Part shown: one piece after another, positions 17,239 to 26,176 of the stretch
How the letters are laid out: each line of letters begins with the position of its first letter
Position numbering within the stretch: the stretch's first letter is position 1
From: Paenibacillus barengoltzii NBRC 101215
GTDB taxonomy: Bacteria > Bacillota > Bacilli > Paenibacillales > Paenibacillaceae
DNA: 64,000 nucleotides
Direction: 5' to 3'
Assembly (NCBI RefSeq): GCF_004000745.1
Contig: NZ_BILV01000013.1
Location: 1 to 64,000, forward strand
Made by a program: the position numbers and the translations under genes
The notes under the pieces: model-generated
What the model was told of the DNA's origin: nothing
The model's database searches: none
The model's input: the letters and a program-made list of their open reading frames with translations, nothing else

Positions 17239-17898
17239 GTGTATAATTTCGTTAAGAGAAAACAAGCCCAGGGATTACAGAACAGGGAGGACACCTATGA
17301 ATCCAATGATCGCTCTAAACAGGAAATCCATGCGCTATGCGGGTACCCCAGTGAAGTGGTAGACCACAAAGCGGTCCAGCGCATCGATGAACCTATCCGC
17401 GATTTTATTTCGAAATCTCCCTTGCTATTTATGGCGACGAGTGATGCTGCGGGCCATTGCGATGTTTCTCCGCGCGGGGATGAGGCAGGCTTCGTATTGG
17501 TTCTGGACGACCAGCATTTGGTCATTCCAGAACGGCCGGGGAACAAACGGTTTGACTCGTTAGGTAATATTTTGGATAACCCGCAGATTGGATTGATCTT
17601 TGTCATCCCCGGGTTAAAGGAAACGTTACGCATAAACGGACGTGCATGTATCGTCAAGGATCCGGAGTTGATGGCGCGAATGAAAGCCAAAAACAAGGTG
17701 CCGTTACTTGGAATTGGCGTACAGGTTGAAGAATGTTACATCCATTGCGCCAAAGCGTTCATGAGATCACAGGTATGGGAGACAAACAGCTGGTTATCGA
17801 AGGGAGCTTTGCCAAACCCGGCGGCAATTCTGGCGGAGCATACGAAGAAGCTGGGCAAAACAGAGCAGGAAATTCAGCAATCGTTGCAGGACAGCTAG
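17239..17898 (+). CDS. Pyridoxamine 5'-phosphate oxidase-like flavoprotein, start region disrupted
   Basis: The domain matches the MSMEG_1061-type PPOX family: PIRDFISKSPLLFMATSD, CDVSPRGDEAGFV, PERPGNKRFDSLGNIL, LRINGRA. These are FMN or F420-binding split-barrel proteins. The ribosome site GGGAGG is followed by ATG 17297, but that ATG is in a different frame and ends after 21 codons. Adding one C to the CC pair at 17303-17304 would read MNPNDRSKQEIHALC and join it to the domain. The only in-frame start is a GTG overlapping the -10 box. So the gene is either frameshifted at its start, affected by a sequencing error, or uses an unrecognised start. Coordinates give the open frame. Confidence 0.7.
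   Translation: MYNFVKRKQAQGLQNREDTYESNDRSKQEIHALCGYPSEVVDHKAVQRIDEPIRDFISKSPLLFMATSDAAGHCDVSPRGDEAGFVLVLDDQHLVIPERPGNKRFDSLGNILDNPQIGLIFVIPGLKETLRINGRACIVKDPELMARMKAKNKVPLLGIGVQVEECYIHCAKAFMRSQVWETNSWLSKGALPNPAAILAEHTKKLGKTEQEIQQSLQDS
17242..17247 (+). promoter_or_regulatory. Probable -10 box (TATAAT) of the PPOX gene
   Basis: A perfect TATAAT 55 bp before the GGGAGG ribosome site. It overlaps the GTG that would give the longest reading frame of the next gene, which argues against that start. A clear -35 at normal spacing is not visible. Confidence 0.5.
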
Positions 17899-17960
17899 AA
17901 GAACCGATTGTATTGATCAAGTCATGCGTTCACGAACCAGATGAAGGGAGTGGTAGTGAC

Positions 17961-19565
17961 ATGTCGATGAATCAGGCCAATACACGCTGTAAACGGGAAC
18001 CGAAAACAACAAGATTACGAATCCGTCCCTTCCATTGGGCCGCTTGCTTGCTTCCTTTATCCCTCATGCTGTCCATCAGTGTCACGGGGTGCAGCTTCAA
18101 TCCTTCCAAAAGTCCCTCCCCGTCTGGCGATGGGCGGGTTCGTCCTGAAATTCAAATCGTCATTTCCAACCTCGGTATGACCTTCCCCGAAGGCATGGAC
18201 GAGAACGATAACCGCTATTTGAGCTATATCGAAGAGCAAACCGGCTTGGACATCCAGGTCAATACGCCCCCCACCGAAGTCTATGATGAGAAATTGGATG
18301 TCATCATGTCCTCGGGGAATCTCCCCGACATGCTGCATGCCTATGAACCCGTATGGTTCGACAATTATGTCAAGCAAGGGGCGCTCCTGCCGTTGGACGA
18401 TCTGATCGATCAGTACGGCCCCCACCTGAAAGCAAAAATCCCCCCTGAAGTATGGGACCGTGTGAAATACGGCGGCAAAATTTATGCTGTTCCCAGTTTA
18501 AACGAAGTGACGGGCATCGAGTTGATGTATGCGCGAAAAGATTGGTTGGACCGGCTGGGCCTGGATCCGCCGGAAACGCTTAATGAGTATTACGAGGTCA
18601 TTCGTGCCTTTGCCCAAGACGACCCGGATGGCAACGGCCTGCAGGACACCGTAGGCTTGACGTTCACGGCCAACCTTGGACGGTCCTCGCCGTTTTTTGG
18701 CGCCTTCGGAACGCAGCTGGATACCTGGTTTGAGCGGGACGGGAAATTGGTGTATGGCAATATCCTGCCGGAAACAAAGGAAGCACTGGGCTTCCTGGCC
18801 CGATTGTATCAGGAAGGATTACTGGAACGGGAGTTTCCGTTAAACCTTCAGACGAACTTGTCCGAGAAGATCGAGTACGGAAAAGTGGGGCTCTTCTCCG
18901 CAACCTGGTACGATACGCGCGGCCCGATAGCGGCCAATATGAAGCAAGACCCGAACGCTCGATGGATTCCCCTGGAATATCCGACAGGACCAAAGGGGGA
19001 CAAAGGGGTATATGGGATCGATGTTATTCGCGGATACAACGTAATCCCAGCTAGTTCAACGCATGCGGCTGAGGTTATTCAACTGCTGGACTTTATCGCC
19101 AGCGATTATAAAACGCTAAAGCTTGGCTTTGAGAATGAAATTTGGCGCCAGGACGGAGATCGGATCGTTACAGACTTCGCACTGCATGACGAGAGTCTGT
19201 ACCGGGGGATCTATCAATCCTTGGTGGACGTTCCTGATGAGACGTTGTTTAAGCTGCGGCTGGATTCTCTGGGGGATTTCAACTTGTACAACAATATCCA
19301 GACCATTCACCGCAATATTATGCCAAATGCATTTTACGGAATACCGACCCCTGCCATGGGAAAATACAACGAAAATCTGGATCGCTTAGAGGACGTTTTT
19401 GTCAAAATTATTATGGGTATCGAGCCACTGGATGCGTTCGACCGGTATATTGAGCAGTGGAAGGCGGCAGGAGGAAGTGAAATTACGAAAGAAGTGAATC
19501 GTTGGTACGAGAGCGAGAGCAGAAGAATGGGCAATTCTCTGGGCTTGGAAGGGGGAGAACGGTGA
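17961..19565 (+). CDS. LipO-like extracellular solute-binding lipoprotein
   Basis: About 534 residues. An arginine-rich N-terminus, a hydrophobic stretch and the lipobox SVTGC precede a Ser/Pro linker and a large type 1 binding domain (PDMLHAYEPVWFDNY, YARKDWLDRLGLDPPETL). Family members bind oligosaccharides for LplB/YtcP-type importers. ATG 17961 has AAGGGAG ten bases upstream. It overlaps the downstream kinase gene by four bases (GTGA). The permeases it would serve are not adjacent. The nearest are at 25181 and 26177, past a repeat-rich gap and an unrelated gene, and have their own binding protein. It may instead present ligand to the adjacent sensor kinase. Confidence 0.85.
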   Translation: MSMNQANTRCKREPKTTRLRIRPFHWAACLLPLSLMLSISVTGCSFNPSKSPSPSGDGRVRPEIQIVISNLGMTFPEGMDENDNRYLSYIEEQTGLDIQVNTPPTEVYDEKLDVIMSSGNLPDMLHAYEPVWFDNYVKQGALLPLDDLIDQYGPHLKAKIPPEVWDRVKYGGKIYAVPSLNEVTGIELMYARKDWLDRLGLDPPETLNEYYEVIRAFAQDDPDGNGLQDTVGLTFTANLGRSSPFFGAFGTQLDTWFERDGKLVYGNILPETKEALGFLARLYQEGLLEREFPLNLQTNLSEKIEYGKVGLFSATWYDTRGPIAANMKQDPNARWIPLEYPTGPKGDKGVYGIDVIRGYNVIPASSTHAAEVIQLLDFIASDYKTLKLGFENEIWRQDGDRIVTDFALHDESLYRGIYQSLVDVPDETLFKLRLDSLGDFNLYNNIQTIHRNIMPNAFYGIPTPAMGKYNENLDRLEDVFVKIIMGIEPLDAFDRYIEQWKAAGGSEITKEVNRWYESESRRMGNSLGLEGGER

Positions 19566-21382
19566 TTCGATGGATCATGAACCGGTTTTCACACCATATT
19601 CAATTCAGGCTGACCGGATATTTTATCCTCATTTTGCTCCCGCTGGTCTTGATCAGTTTGTTTGCGGTGGAGCGATCACGGGATATTCTCTACAAGCAGG
19701 CGGTCCAGCGGACCGAAACGGCTCTCTCCTCGGCGATGAATCATTTTGATCTGGTGTTTCAGAACGTCGAGGAGATTTCAACGCTGATTGCCGGCGATCC
19801 TGCGATGAATGCGTTGCTGAACGAAAGCGGCAGCGACTTCTCGCCGCAATCCATCTTGGCGTTCTCTTCGATTTTGGAGCAGTTGTCGAATTCGGTCTCG
19901 GTGAACCGGTATATCTCCCAAATTTCCGTCTACCATCCCGCCTCGGGCATGCTGATCTCCACCCATTACGGCGGCAAGCAACTGGCAGGAGACGCGCAAA
20001 AAGAGTGGTTTGTGGAAACCGCCCGCCGTAATGGAACAGGGATTTCTTATGTTAAGGCTGACTATGCTGTGACGGATGAAGTGACCTTTGGGCAATTAAC
20101 GAACTCCGACAGCATTTCGCTGCTGCGGGCGATGGATTTGTATAACAGCAATCGGCAAGCCAACCTACTGGTCGTCTCGTTCAGCAAGAATAAATTACTA
20201 AATATCATAAAAACCCTGCTGCCTTCTGAGAACAGCCGGATTGTCCTGTCGAATGAAAAGGGAGAGGTACTGCTAGAAGCTGGCAAGCCTTCGGCATTAC
20301 ATCTGCCGGATCAGGATATGACCGTTACGATCGATTCTTCCTATTCACCTTGGCAACTGACGCTGGTTCAGCCCAAAAGCGAGCTGTATCGGGAGACGGA
20401 TCAACTGCGGCTGTTTACTTTTTCAATTATTGGGTTGAGTTTAATTTTGGCTCTTATCGTATCTTGGGTGGTTTACAGCGGAATTGCCTCCCCGGTATTG
20501 AAATTGGCTAAGGGGATGAGGCGCTTGAGTAACGGTGAGCTTAACGCACATGTCAGCACAAATCGGAAGGATGAATTTGGGTTTCTCATTCAATCCTTCA
20601 ATCGCATGGCGCTGGTGCAGAAGCATTTGATCGAGGACCATTATGAGCAGCAACTGCGACTGAAGACAACCGAGCTTCGGTTTCTGCAATCGCAAATCAA
20701 CCCGCATTTTTTATATAACACGCTCGATTCGATTTACTGGATGGCGAAGAATTACGATGCAGAGGAAATCAGCGAAATGGTGATGAATCTCTCCAGCTTT
20801 TTCCGATTGAGCCTGAACAAAGGTCGGCAGGAGTTTACGGTTGAAGAGAGCATCGCTCATTTAAATTATTATTTGCGGATTCAACAGCTGCGTTTTATGG
20901 ACAATTTCCAAGTGGAATATCGGATCTCGGAGCAAAGCAAGCGGATTCCGTTGCTCAAGCTGCTGCTGCAGCCAATTGTGGAAAATGCCATCATCCATGG
21001 CATGGAGGGAAAAGAAGCGGACGGTTATTTGGTCATCTCCAGTTGGGTGGAGCAGGATCATACACTTCACATCCGCGTGGAGGATAATGGGCCGGGGATT
21101 GAGGAAGAGCGGCTTCGTTACATTCAACAGGAGCTTGACCGGATGGATCTCCGCAAGATTGTGGCCTATTCGCAGGATGAGGAGCAGGTGAAGGATCTCT
21201 TTGGCCTGCGGAATGTGCTGAGCCGGATGAAGCTGTATTATGGACCGGAGGCACGGCTTATCGTACAAAGCGCTCCGGGGGAAGGAACGACCGTGACGTT
21301 ATCGATTCCATTAAAGGAGGATCAGGATGAATCTGATGATCGTGGAGGACGAGCCCCGGCTGCGGCAAGCGCTAGCCTATAA
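19562..21382 (+). CDS. YesM-type sensor histidine kinase
   Basis: About 606 residues: an N-terminal membrane segment (ILILLPLVLISLFAV), a 250-residue extracellular sensor, a second membrane segment (LSLILALIVSWVVYSGIA), then HAMP. The His_kinase domain has QINPHFLYNTLDSIYWM, where the His is phosphorylated, and the ATPase domain has N-box ENAIIHGME and DNGPGI. GTG 19562 with AAGGGGG upstream overlaps the previous stop; ATG 19577 is the alternative. Such kinases usually sense carbohydrate, often with a binding protein, and activate transport operons through YesN-type partners. The partner overlaps its 3' end by 56 bp. Confidence 0.88.
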   Translation: MIRWIMNRFSHHIQFRLTGYFILILLPLVLISLFAVERSRDILYKQAVQRTETALSSAMNHFDLVFQNVEEISTLIAGDPAMNALLNESGSDFSPQSILAFSSILEQLSNSVSVNRYISQISVYHPASGMLISTHYGGKQLAGDAQKEWFVETARRNGTGISYVKADYAVTDEVTFGQLTNSDSISLLRAMDLYNSNRQANLLVVSFSKNKLLNIIKTLLPSENSRIVLSNEKGEVLLEAGKPSALHLPDQDMTVTIDSSYSPWQLTLVQPKSELYRETDQLRLFTFSIIGLSLILALIVSWVVYSGIASPVLKLAKGMRRLSNGELNAHVSTNRKDEFGFLIQSFNRMALVQKHLIEDHYEQQLRLKTTELRFLQSQINPHFLYNTLDSIYWMAKNYDAEEISEMVMNLSSFFRLSLNKGRQEFTVEESIAHLNYYLRIQQLRFMDNFQVEYRISEQSKRIPLLKLLLQPIVENAIIHGMEGKEADGYLVISSWVEQDHTLHIRVEDNGPGIEEERLRYIQQELDRMDLRKIVAYSQDEEQVKDLFGLRNVLSRMKLYYGPEARLIVQSAPGEGTTVTLSIPLKEDQDESDDRGGRAPAAASASL

Positions 21383-22922
21383 CATCATGTGGGAGTCGCA
21401 CGGCATCGACATGATTGGTACTGCAGCAAACGGTCTGGATGCTCTCAGACTTATGGAACGCAAGAAGCCGGATCTTATGCTGATCGATGTGCAAATGCCG
21501 GGCATGGACGGATTGGAGCTGTTGCGGGAGCTTAAAGGGCGGGGCTTGCTTAACCGGTTGATGAAAATCATTATTTTAAGCGGACACGACAACTTTGAAT
21601 TTGCCCAGATTGCGCTTAAGCATGGGGTTTCGCGATATTTACTGAAGCCGGCGGGCGAGCCGGAGATCTTGGAAGCGGTCTTGGATGCCCGGCGCCAGCT
21701 GCAGCAGGATCTTGAGGAATGGCGACGGCAGACTGCTTTAGAGAAGCAGTGGTTGTCCAACCTGCCGCATTTGCAAAACCTGTTCTTCCTTCAGTGGGCG
21801 GCCGGCAAGATGGGACGGGAGGAAATTCTGGCGAAAAGCCATGAACTACACATTTCGTTTCACCGGGAGGATCGGATCGCGGTTGCGGCGGTGGAACTGG
21901 ACCCTATCCCGGAGGTGGGGGAAACGACGGAGATGCAGAAGTTTACGCTCCAGCTACTCGCCAAAGAGCTGTTAACTCCACCCAATTGGTGGATTGCCGC
22001 CAACTCGGACATGAATCTGATGATGGTTTATGTGATTAGCCCGGAGGATGATGCGAGCGAGGCGTTGCTGCGGATGAATGCGGATTTGTCCCAGTTGCTC
22101 TCCCGAACCAAAGAAGTGCTGCAGCGGACCGCAAGTGCTGGACTTTGTGCGGCGGTGGGGCCGTTAGAGCAATTGTCTGCCTTGTACCGACAGGCTTGCC
22201 ACGCGCTCCAGGAGCGAGTCGTGTACGGACATGACTTAGTCATTCCGTACCGAGAAACTGACGGGGAGATCGTGCGGCCTTTTGCCATCGAACCGCATCT
22301 GGAGAAGGAACTCGAGATCGGGATGGAGACCGCTGATGAGGCCAAGGCAATGGCGGCTTTGCAGGGAATATGGGATACGTTGGTTGCGAGAATGGAATCT
22401 TCGGACGATTTTCATGAAGCGGTGCTTTTTGTGCTTGGCTTATTTGTTCGAATGATTCAAAAGCGGGGATGGACGACCAAGCAAGTGCTCGGCGACGAAG
22501 CGCAGTATATCCAGAACGTAAGTCTGCTAAGCACTCAAACGCAAACTTGGGCGCTGCTGACGAGAAGCGTGCAACGTATCGTCGCCTATGTGAAGGAGCA
22601 GCGAAAAGCGAGCAGCCACCAGGTCGTGAAAGAGGTCCTTCGTCTGGTGAACGAGGAAATGGATCAAGAACTGACGCTGCACATGGTGGCAGATCGCATG
22701 TATATCAACTCCTCTTACCTCAGCCGACTGTTTAAGCAGGAGATGGGCGTGGCCTTTTCGGATTACGTCCTTGAACGCAAGATGGAGCGGGCCAAAGCGT
22801 TGCTACAGGAAGGGCACAAGGTCTACGATGCCGCGCGTTCGGTAGGTTACCGGGATGTCAGCTACTTCACCAAGGTGTTCCGCAAGTACTGGGGAGTGAA
22901 TCCCGGGGAGTGTAAGGGGTAG
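21327..22922 (+). CDS. YesN-type response regulator with AraC DNA-binding domain
   Basis: A 531-residue protein. The receiver domain has the phosphoacceptor aspartate in LMLIDVQMPGMDG and the lysine in YLLKPAGEPE. A long middle region follows, then a C-terminal AraC/XylS double HTH (LTLHMVADRMYINSSYLSRL, AARSVGYRDVSYFTKVFRKY). It starts at an ATG behind AAAGGAGG, inside the kinase gene's end. It probably activates nearby sugar-uptake genes, for example those at 25181-28740. The stop is followed directly by a hexamer-rich array. Confidence 0.9.
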   Translation: MNLMIVEDEPRLRQALAYNIMWESHGIDMIGTAANGLDALRLMERKKPDLMLIDVQMPGMDGLELLRELKGRGLLNRLMKIIILSGHDNFEFAQIALKHGVSRYLLKPAGEPEILEAVLDARRQLQQDLEEWRRQTALEKQWLSNLPHLQNLFFLQWAAGKMGREEILAKSHELHISFHREDRIAVAAVELDPIPEVGETTEMQKFTLQLLAKELLTPPNWWIAANSDMNLMMVYVISPEDDASEALLRMNADLSQLLSRTKEVLQRTASAGLCAAVGPLEQLSALYRQACHALQERVVYGHDLVIPYRETDGEIVRPFAIEPHLEKELEIGMETADEAKAMAALQGIWDTLVARMESSDDFHEAVLFVLGLFVRMIQKRGWTTKQVLGDEAQYIQNVSLLSTQTQTWALLTRSVQRIVAYVKEQRKASSHQVVKEVLRLVNEEMDQELTLHMVADRMYINSSYLSRLFKQEMGVAFSDYVLERKMERAKALLQEGHKVYDAARSVGYRDVSYFTKVFRKYWGVNPGECKG

Positions 22923-22926
22923 TTAA

Positions 22927-23055
22927 GGTATAGGCAGTGGTGCAGGTATAAATGTAGGTATAGGTGCAGGTATAGATGTAGGTGTAAGTGTAGGTATAGG
23001 TGTAGGTGTAAGTGTAGGTACAGGTGTAGGTGTAGGTGTAGGTTTAGTTTAGGTC
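22927..23055. repeat. Degenerate hexanucleotide array (GTAGGT-type)
   Basis: About 130 bp made of imperfect GTAGGT/GTRTAG units, beginning five bases after the regulator's stop. The complementary strand would encode only alternating His-Leu/Tyr-Leu, so coding is not credible. Copy number could vary by slippage. Confidence 0.85.
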
Positions 23056-23105
23056 CAGGCTCAGCTTCGGTTTGGCCCGACTCAACTAGTGCTGCCGGAG
23101 ATGAC

Positions 23106-23351
23106 ACAGATCGAGCCTACCGTGGCAGCTGCAAGTCTGCCTGGGCAGCCGCAGCTTCAGCTCTAACGCTTGTGAGCAACGCTAATTGGGGAATTCCGGC
23201 GTGGTTTGCAAACTAACGCTGATCAGGAAGCTTATTTCTCGGTTTTGTGCGTGAAATGGGCCGATTTTCCGTAAATAAGCTATCTGGTAAGCGTTAGAAT
23301 CGAAAATCCCCCGATTTTCGCGAAATAAGCGCCGTGGTAAGCGTTAGAGAG
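23106..23351. repeat. Long direct repeat, copy 1
   Basis: A 246-bp unit repeated at 23470-23715 with six differences (about 98% identical). It contains short inverted pairs, such as GCTTATTT with AAATAAGC, and the recurring TAACGCT/AGCGTTA. No coding frame is convincing. The whole gap 22923-23965 holds only this, its second copy, the hexamer array and 118 bp of unrelated spacer. Confidence 0.9.
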
Positions 23352-23469
23352 AAATGTGCACGGAGAAAGACCTGCCTAGCAGTTGACTGTGTCGCATCTG
23401 GGGCAGAAAAGAGGACGGAGCGAGTATACTGAACAGAGGGATGCTTCGGATCTACGGCCGGAAATTAGT

Positions 23470-23715
23470 ACAGATCGAGCCTACCGTGGCAGCTGCAAGT
23501 CTGCCTGGGCAGCCGCAGCTTCAGCTCTAACGCTTGTGAGCAACGCTAATTGGGGAATTCCGGCGTGGTTTGCAATCTAACGCTGATTAGGAAGCTTATT
23601 TCTCGGTTTTGGGCGTGAAATGGGCCGATTTTCCGTAAATAAGCTCTCTGGTAAGCGTTAGAATCGAAATTCCCCCGATTTTCGCGAAATAAGCGCCGTG
23701 GCAAGCGTTAGAGAG
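23470..23715. repeat. Long direct repeat, copy 2
   Basis: Second copy of the 246-bp unit, offset by 364 bp. Another AAGCGTTAG fragment occurs near 23763. The modular make-up suggests a dispersed intergenic repeat family that has been locally duplicated. Confidence 0.9.
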
Positions 23716-23965
23716 TGATGAATACAGCAGAGCACGGGGCGAACTCACCTGGCGGTGCTGTGCCAAGCGTTAGCGGGATTACCATCAGCACGCATGGGGG
23801 TATGCCAAAACGCCGGACAGAAACACTTGACAGAAGCGCTTAACACAAACACACGACCCAAACCCAACATAAGCCCCTGATAGAACGGCGGAAAACCAGC
23901 CTTGACTATGACGTAACGTCATAGCTCATAATTCTCCCTAAGTAAATGAACTAGGAGTGAGAATG

Positions 23966-24895
23966 ATGAACATTACAACGCTGCGTTCCGATCATATTTA
24001 TCGCAAAGTCGCTGAAGCTGCGCCCGAGGACAAGCTTGAATTGTTCCGCAATGAAATGATGGGTCCCTTTATGGGACAATGGAAAATACAGCAAATTCCA
24101 TTTCGAGCGGAAGAGCCGAATGGTTTTGATGTGGTGACGTTTAACAGTATGATGCACCGATCCCCCGATGAGATTACCCCGGAGATTTCTCCAGAGATCG
24201 AGTGGATCTCGTCGGATTCCTTCTGGTCTGAATGTGAGGAGGCTATCAGAGAAAGCTTATGTCTTTTTGTGGAGCATGGAATTCACCTCCCTGTATCCGA
24301 CTACATCTTCACGATCCAGTTAGGAAAACCGGAAAATCGTTCCCTTGTCATTAACGAAGGATACAGCGGATTTGGAGGCATTCCCGGTTATATCTGGGGG
24401 ACGCTTCTGCCCAATGCGTACACGGTTCCTCGGATGAAGGTGGCGCTGACGCATGAATGCAACCATAACGTAAGATATCAATTTATTCGTTGGAATCCCA
24501 ATGTTCATTTAGGCGAGCTTATTGTAAGCGAGGGATTAGCTGAGAGTTTTGCGACTTATCGATTTGGAGAAGAATGGTTGGGACCTTGGGTAGCCAAAAC
24601 AGACGCCGAAACCCTAAATCAACGCATCAAGCCGGTACTTAGAGAACGGCTGCAGGTTACCGGATTCGATCAAATTACGCCGTATCTATATGGAGATGAA
24701 ATCGCTAAGGTGCAAAATTATCAACCTGCCAATATGCCGTACTGCGCTGGTTACGCTTGCGGATATCATTTAATCCAGTATTACTTAATACAAACAGGCA
24801 AAACGATCTTCGAGGCAACGATCACGCCTGCGGATCACATACTGGAGGAAGTCAAAGGTTTTTGGGACGAAGAAACCATAATTAACGGTTCATGA
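23966..24895 (+). CDS. DUF2268-type predicted zinc protease
   Basis: About 309 residues. LTHECNHNVRYQF near residue 163 supplies an HExxH zinc motif, and SEGLAESFATYRFGEE downstream supplies the third-ligand glutamate helix, as in DUF2268 proteins. No signal peptide is visible, so a cytoplasmic location is likely. AGGAG lies eight bases before ATG 23966; ATG 23963 and GTG 23957 are in frame. It stands alone between the repeat-rich gap and a transporter operon. After its stop the same frame stays open for 31 more codons of protein-like sequence. Confidence 0.78.
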   Translation: MNITTLRSDHIYRKVAEAAPEDKLELFRNEMMGPFMGQWKIQQIPFRAEEPNGFDVVTFNSMMHRSPDEITPEISPEIEWISSDSFWSECEEAIRESLCLFVEHGIHLPVSDYIFTIQLGKPENRSLVINEGYSGFGGIPGYIWGTLLPNAYTVPRMKVALTHECNHNVRYQFIRWNPNVHLGELIVSEGLAESFATYRFGEEWLGPWVAKTDAETLNQRIKPVLRERLQVTGFDQITPYLYGDEIAKVQNYQPANMPYCAGYACGYHLIQYYLIQTGKTIFEATITPADHILEEVKGFWDEETIINGS

Positions 24896-24991
24896 TATCG
24901 TTCAAACTATTTTGCCCAATATGGTCATGTAGATTTCGCCAATTTTCTATACGAAGCCATTGTGCACAACCTAGGTCAAGCCGTGAAATAA
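24896..24991 (+). other. In-frame, protein-like extension after the DUF2268 stop
   Basis: The codons after the TGA read YRSNYFAQYGHVDF, then ANFLYEAIVHNLGQAVK and TAA. The composition looks coding and the frame is that of the gene before. It could be the lost end of a longer protein, a relic of another gene, or chance. I do not recognise the family. Confidence 0.35.
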
Positions 24992-25011
24992 CCATAGCCA
25001 CACCCATCATT

Positions 25012-25034
25012 GAAGCCGCAAGGCTTCTTTTTTT
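25012..25034 (+). terminator. Rho-independent terminator after the DUF2268 gene
   Basis: GAAGCC, a 4-nt loop and GGCTTC, followed by seven Ts. The remaining DNA up to 25180 holds the leader of the transporter operon. Confidence 0.8.
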
Positions 25035-25180
25035 GTGCCCGTCAAAACCGAGAAGCCATCATTTTACCACAAATAGTAATTGGTCTCTCCTACTCAGCTA
25101 GGCGGTCCGATTTTACAATATGTTCACAAGATGGTCACAGATGAACGATGGGACTATGAAGTGCGAAAGGGGGCAAGCGG

Positions 25181-26158
25181 ATGCAATTAAAGACCAGAAC
25201 CGTGGCAGAATCAGCTCAATCCCAAAAAACACCTCAAGTGAAACGAAGCTATTGGAGGCGGCTGGGATTCGACATCCGGAAGGAATGGGATCTCTATCTC
25301 ATGCTCGTGCCGGGCATTTTATTCATCTTGCTGTTCAAGTATACACCGATGTACGGAATTACGATTGCCTTCAAGGATTTTAATATTTTCACCGGATTTG
25401 CGGACAGCCCATGGGTGGGGTGGAAGCATTTCGAGCGGCTGTTTATGTCGCCGGACTTTGCCCAAGTGTTTAGAAATACGGTCATCATCAGTTTTCTGAA
25501 GATCGTTATTTTGTTTCCGTTACCGATCGTGGTTGCGCTGATGCTCAATGAGATGCGGAATATGATCTTCAAACGGACGGTGCAAACCGTGATCTATCTG
25601 CCTCATTTCCTGTCTTGGGTTATCGTTGGCGGATTGTTTATGGATTTACTATCAACAAACGGCGGGATCGTTAACAAAGCGCTCACCGCGATGGGGATGG
25701 AGCCGATCGCGTTCTTTCTGGACAACAGCGTGTTTCGCAGCGTCCTGATCACTTCGGCGGGCTGGAAGGAAACCGGCTGGAGTACGATCGTCTACCTGGC
25801 GGCGTTCACCACCATCGATCCCATGCTCTATGAAGCGGCAAGGATGGATGGAGCCGGGAGATGGAAGCAGCTGTGGCATATTACTTTGCCGGGGATCGCG
25901 CCGGTCATCATCCTGATGTTTATCCTGCGGCTCGGCAGCGTGCTGGAAGCCGGAACGGAACAGATCTTGGTGATGTACAATCCCGTCGTCTATCAGGTGT
26001 CAGACGTCATCGGCACGTATGTGTACCGCCGCGGGTTGGGCAGCCAGGATTACAGCTTTTCCACAGCGGTGGGACTGTTTGAGGCCGTAATCTCCTTCAC
26101 CTTGGTCATTGCAGGGAACGCAGCCAGCCGCAAATATTTACAGCGCGGGATTTGGTAG
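25181..26158 (+). CDS. LplB-type sugar ABC transporter permease
   Basis: A 325-residue protein with six predicted membrane segments. It has the subfamily opening LYLMLVPGILFILLFKYTPM, with YGITIAFKDFN after it, and the EAA loop MLYEAARMDGAGRWKQLWHI. AAGGGGG lies eight bases before the ATG. It forms an importer with the next permease and the binding protein at 27199. As in the first operon, no ATPase gene is present. Confidence 0.9.
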   Translation: MQLKTRTVAESAQSQKTPQVKRSYWRRLGFDIRKEWDLYLMLVPGILFILLFKYTPMYGITIAFKDFNIFTGFADSPWVGWKHFERLFMSPDFAQVFRNTVIISFLKIVILFPLPIVVALMLNEMRNMIFKRTVQTVIYLPHFLSWVIVGGLFMDLLSTNGGIVNKALTAMGMEPIAFFLDNSVFRSVLITSAGWKETGWSTIVYLAAFTTIDPMLYEAARMDGAGRWKQLWHITLPGIAPVIILMFILRLGSVLEAGTEQILVMYNPVVYQVSDVIGTYVYRRGLGSQDYSFSTAVGLFEAVISFTLVIAGNAASRKYLQRGIW

Positions 26159-26176
26159 GAAAGGGGGAGCTCATAC

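Noticed and set aside
22862-23107. Minus-strand frame rich in His-Leu and Tyr-Leu repeats
   Set aside because: It is the translation of the hexanucleotide array and has no ribosome site.
23106-23715. Insertion sequence or CRISPR array
   Set aside because: No transposase frame, no terminal repeats with target duplication, and only two long copies without spacer-repeat rhythm.
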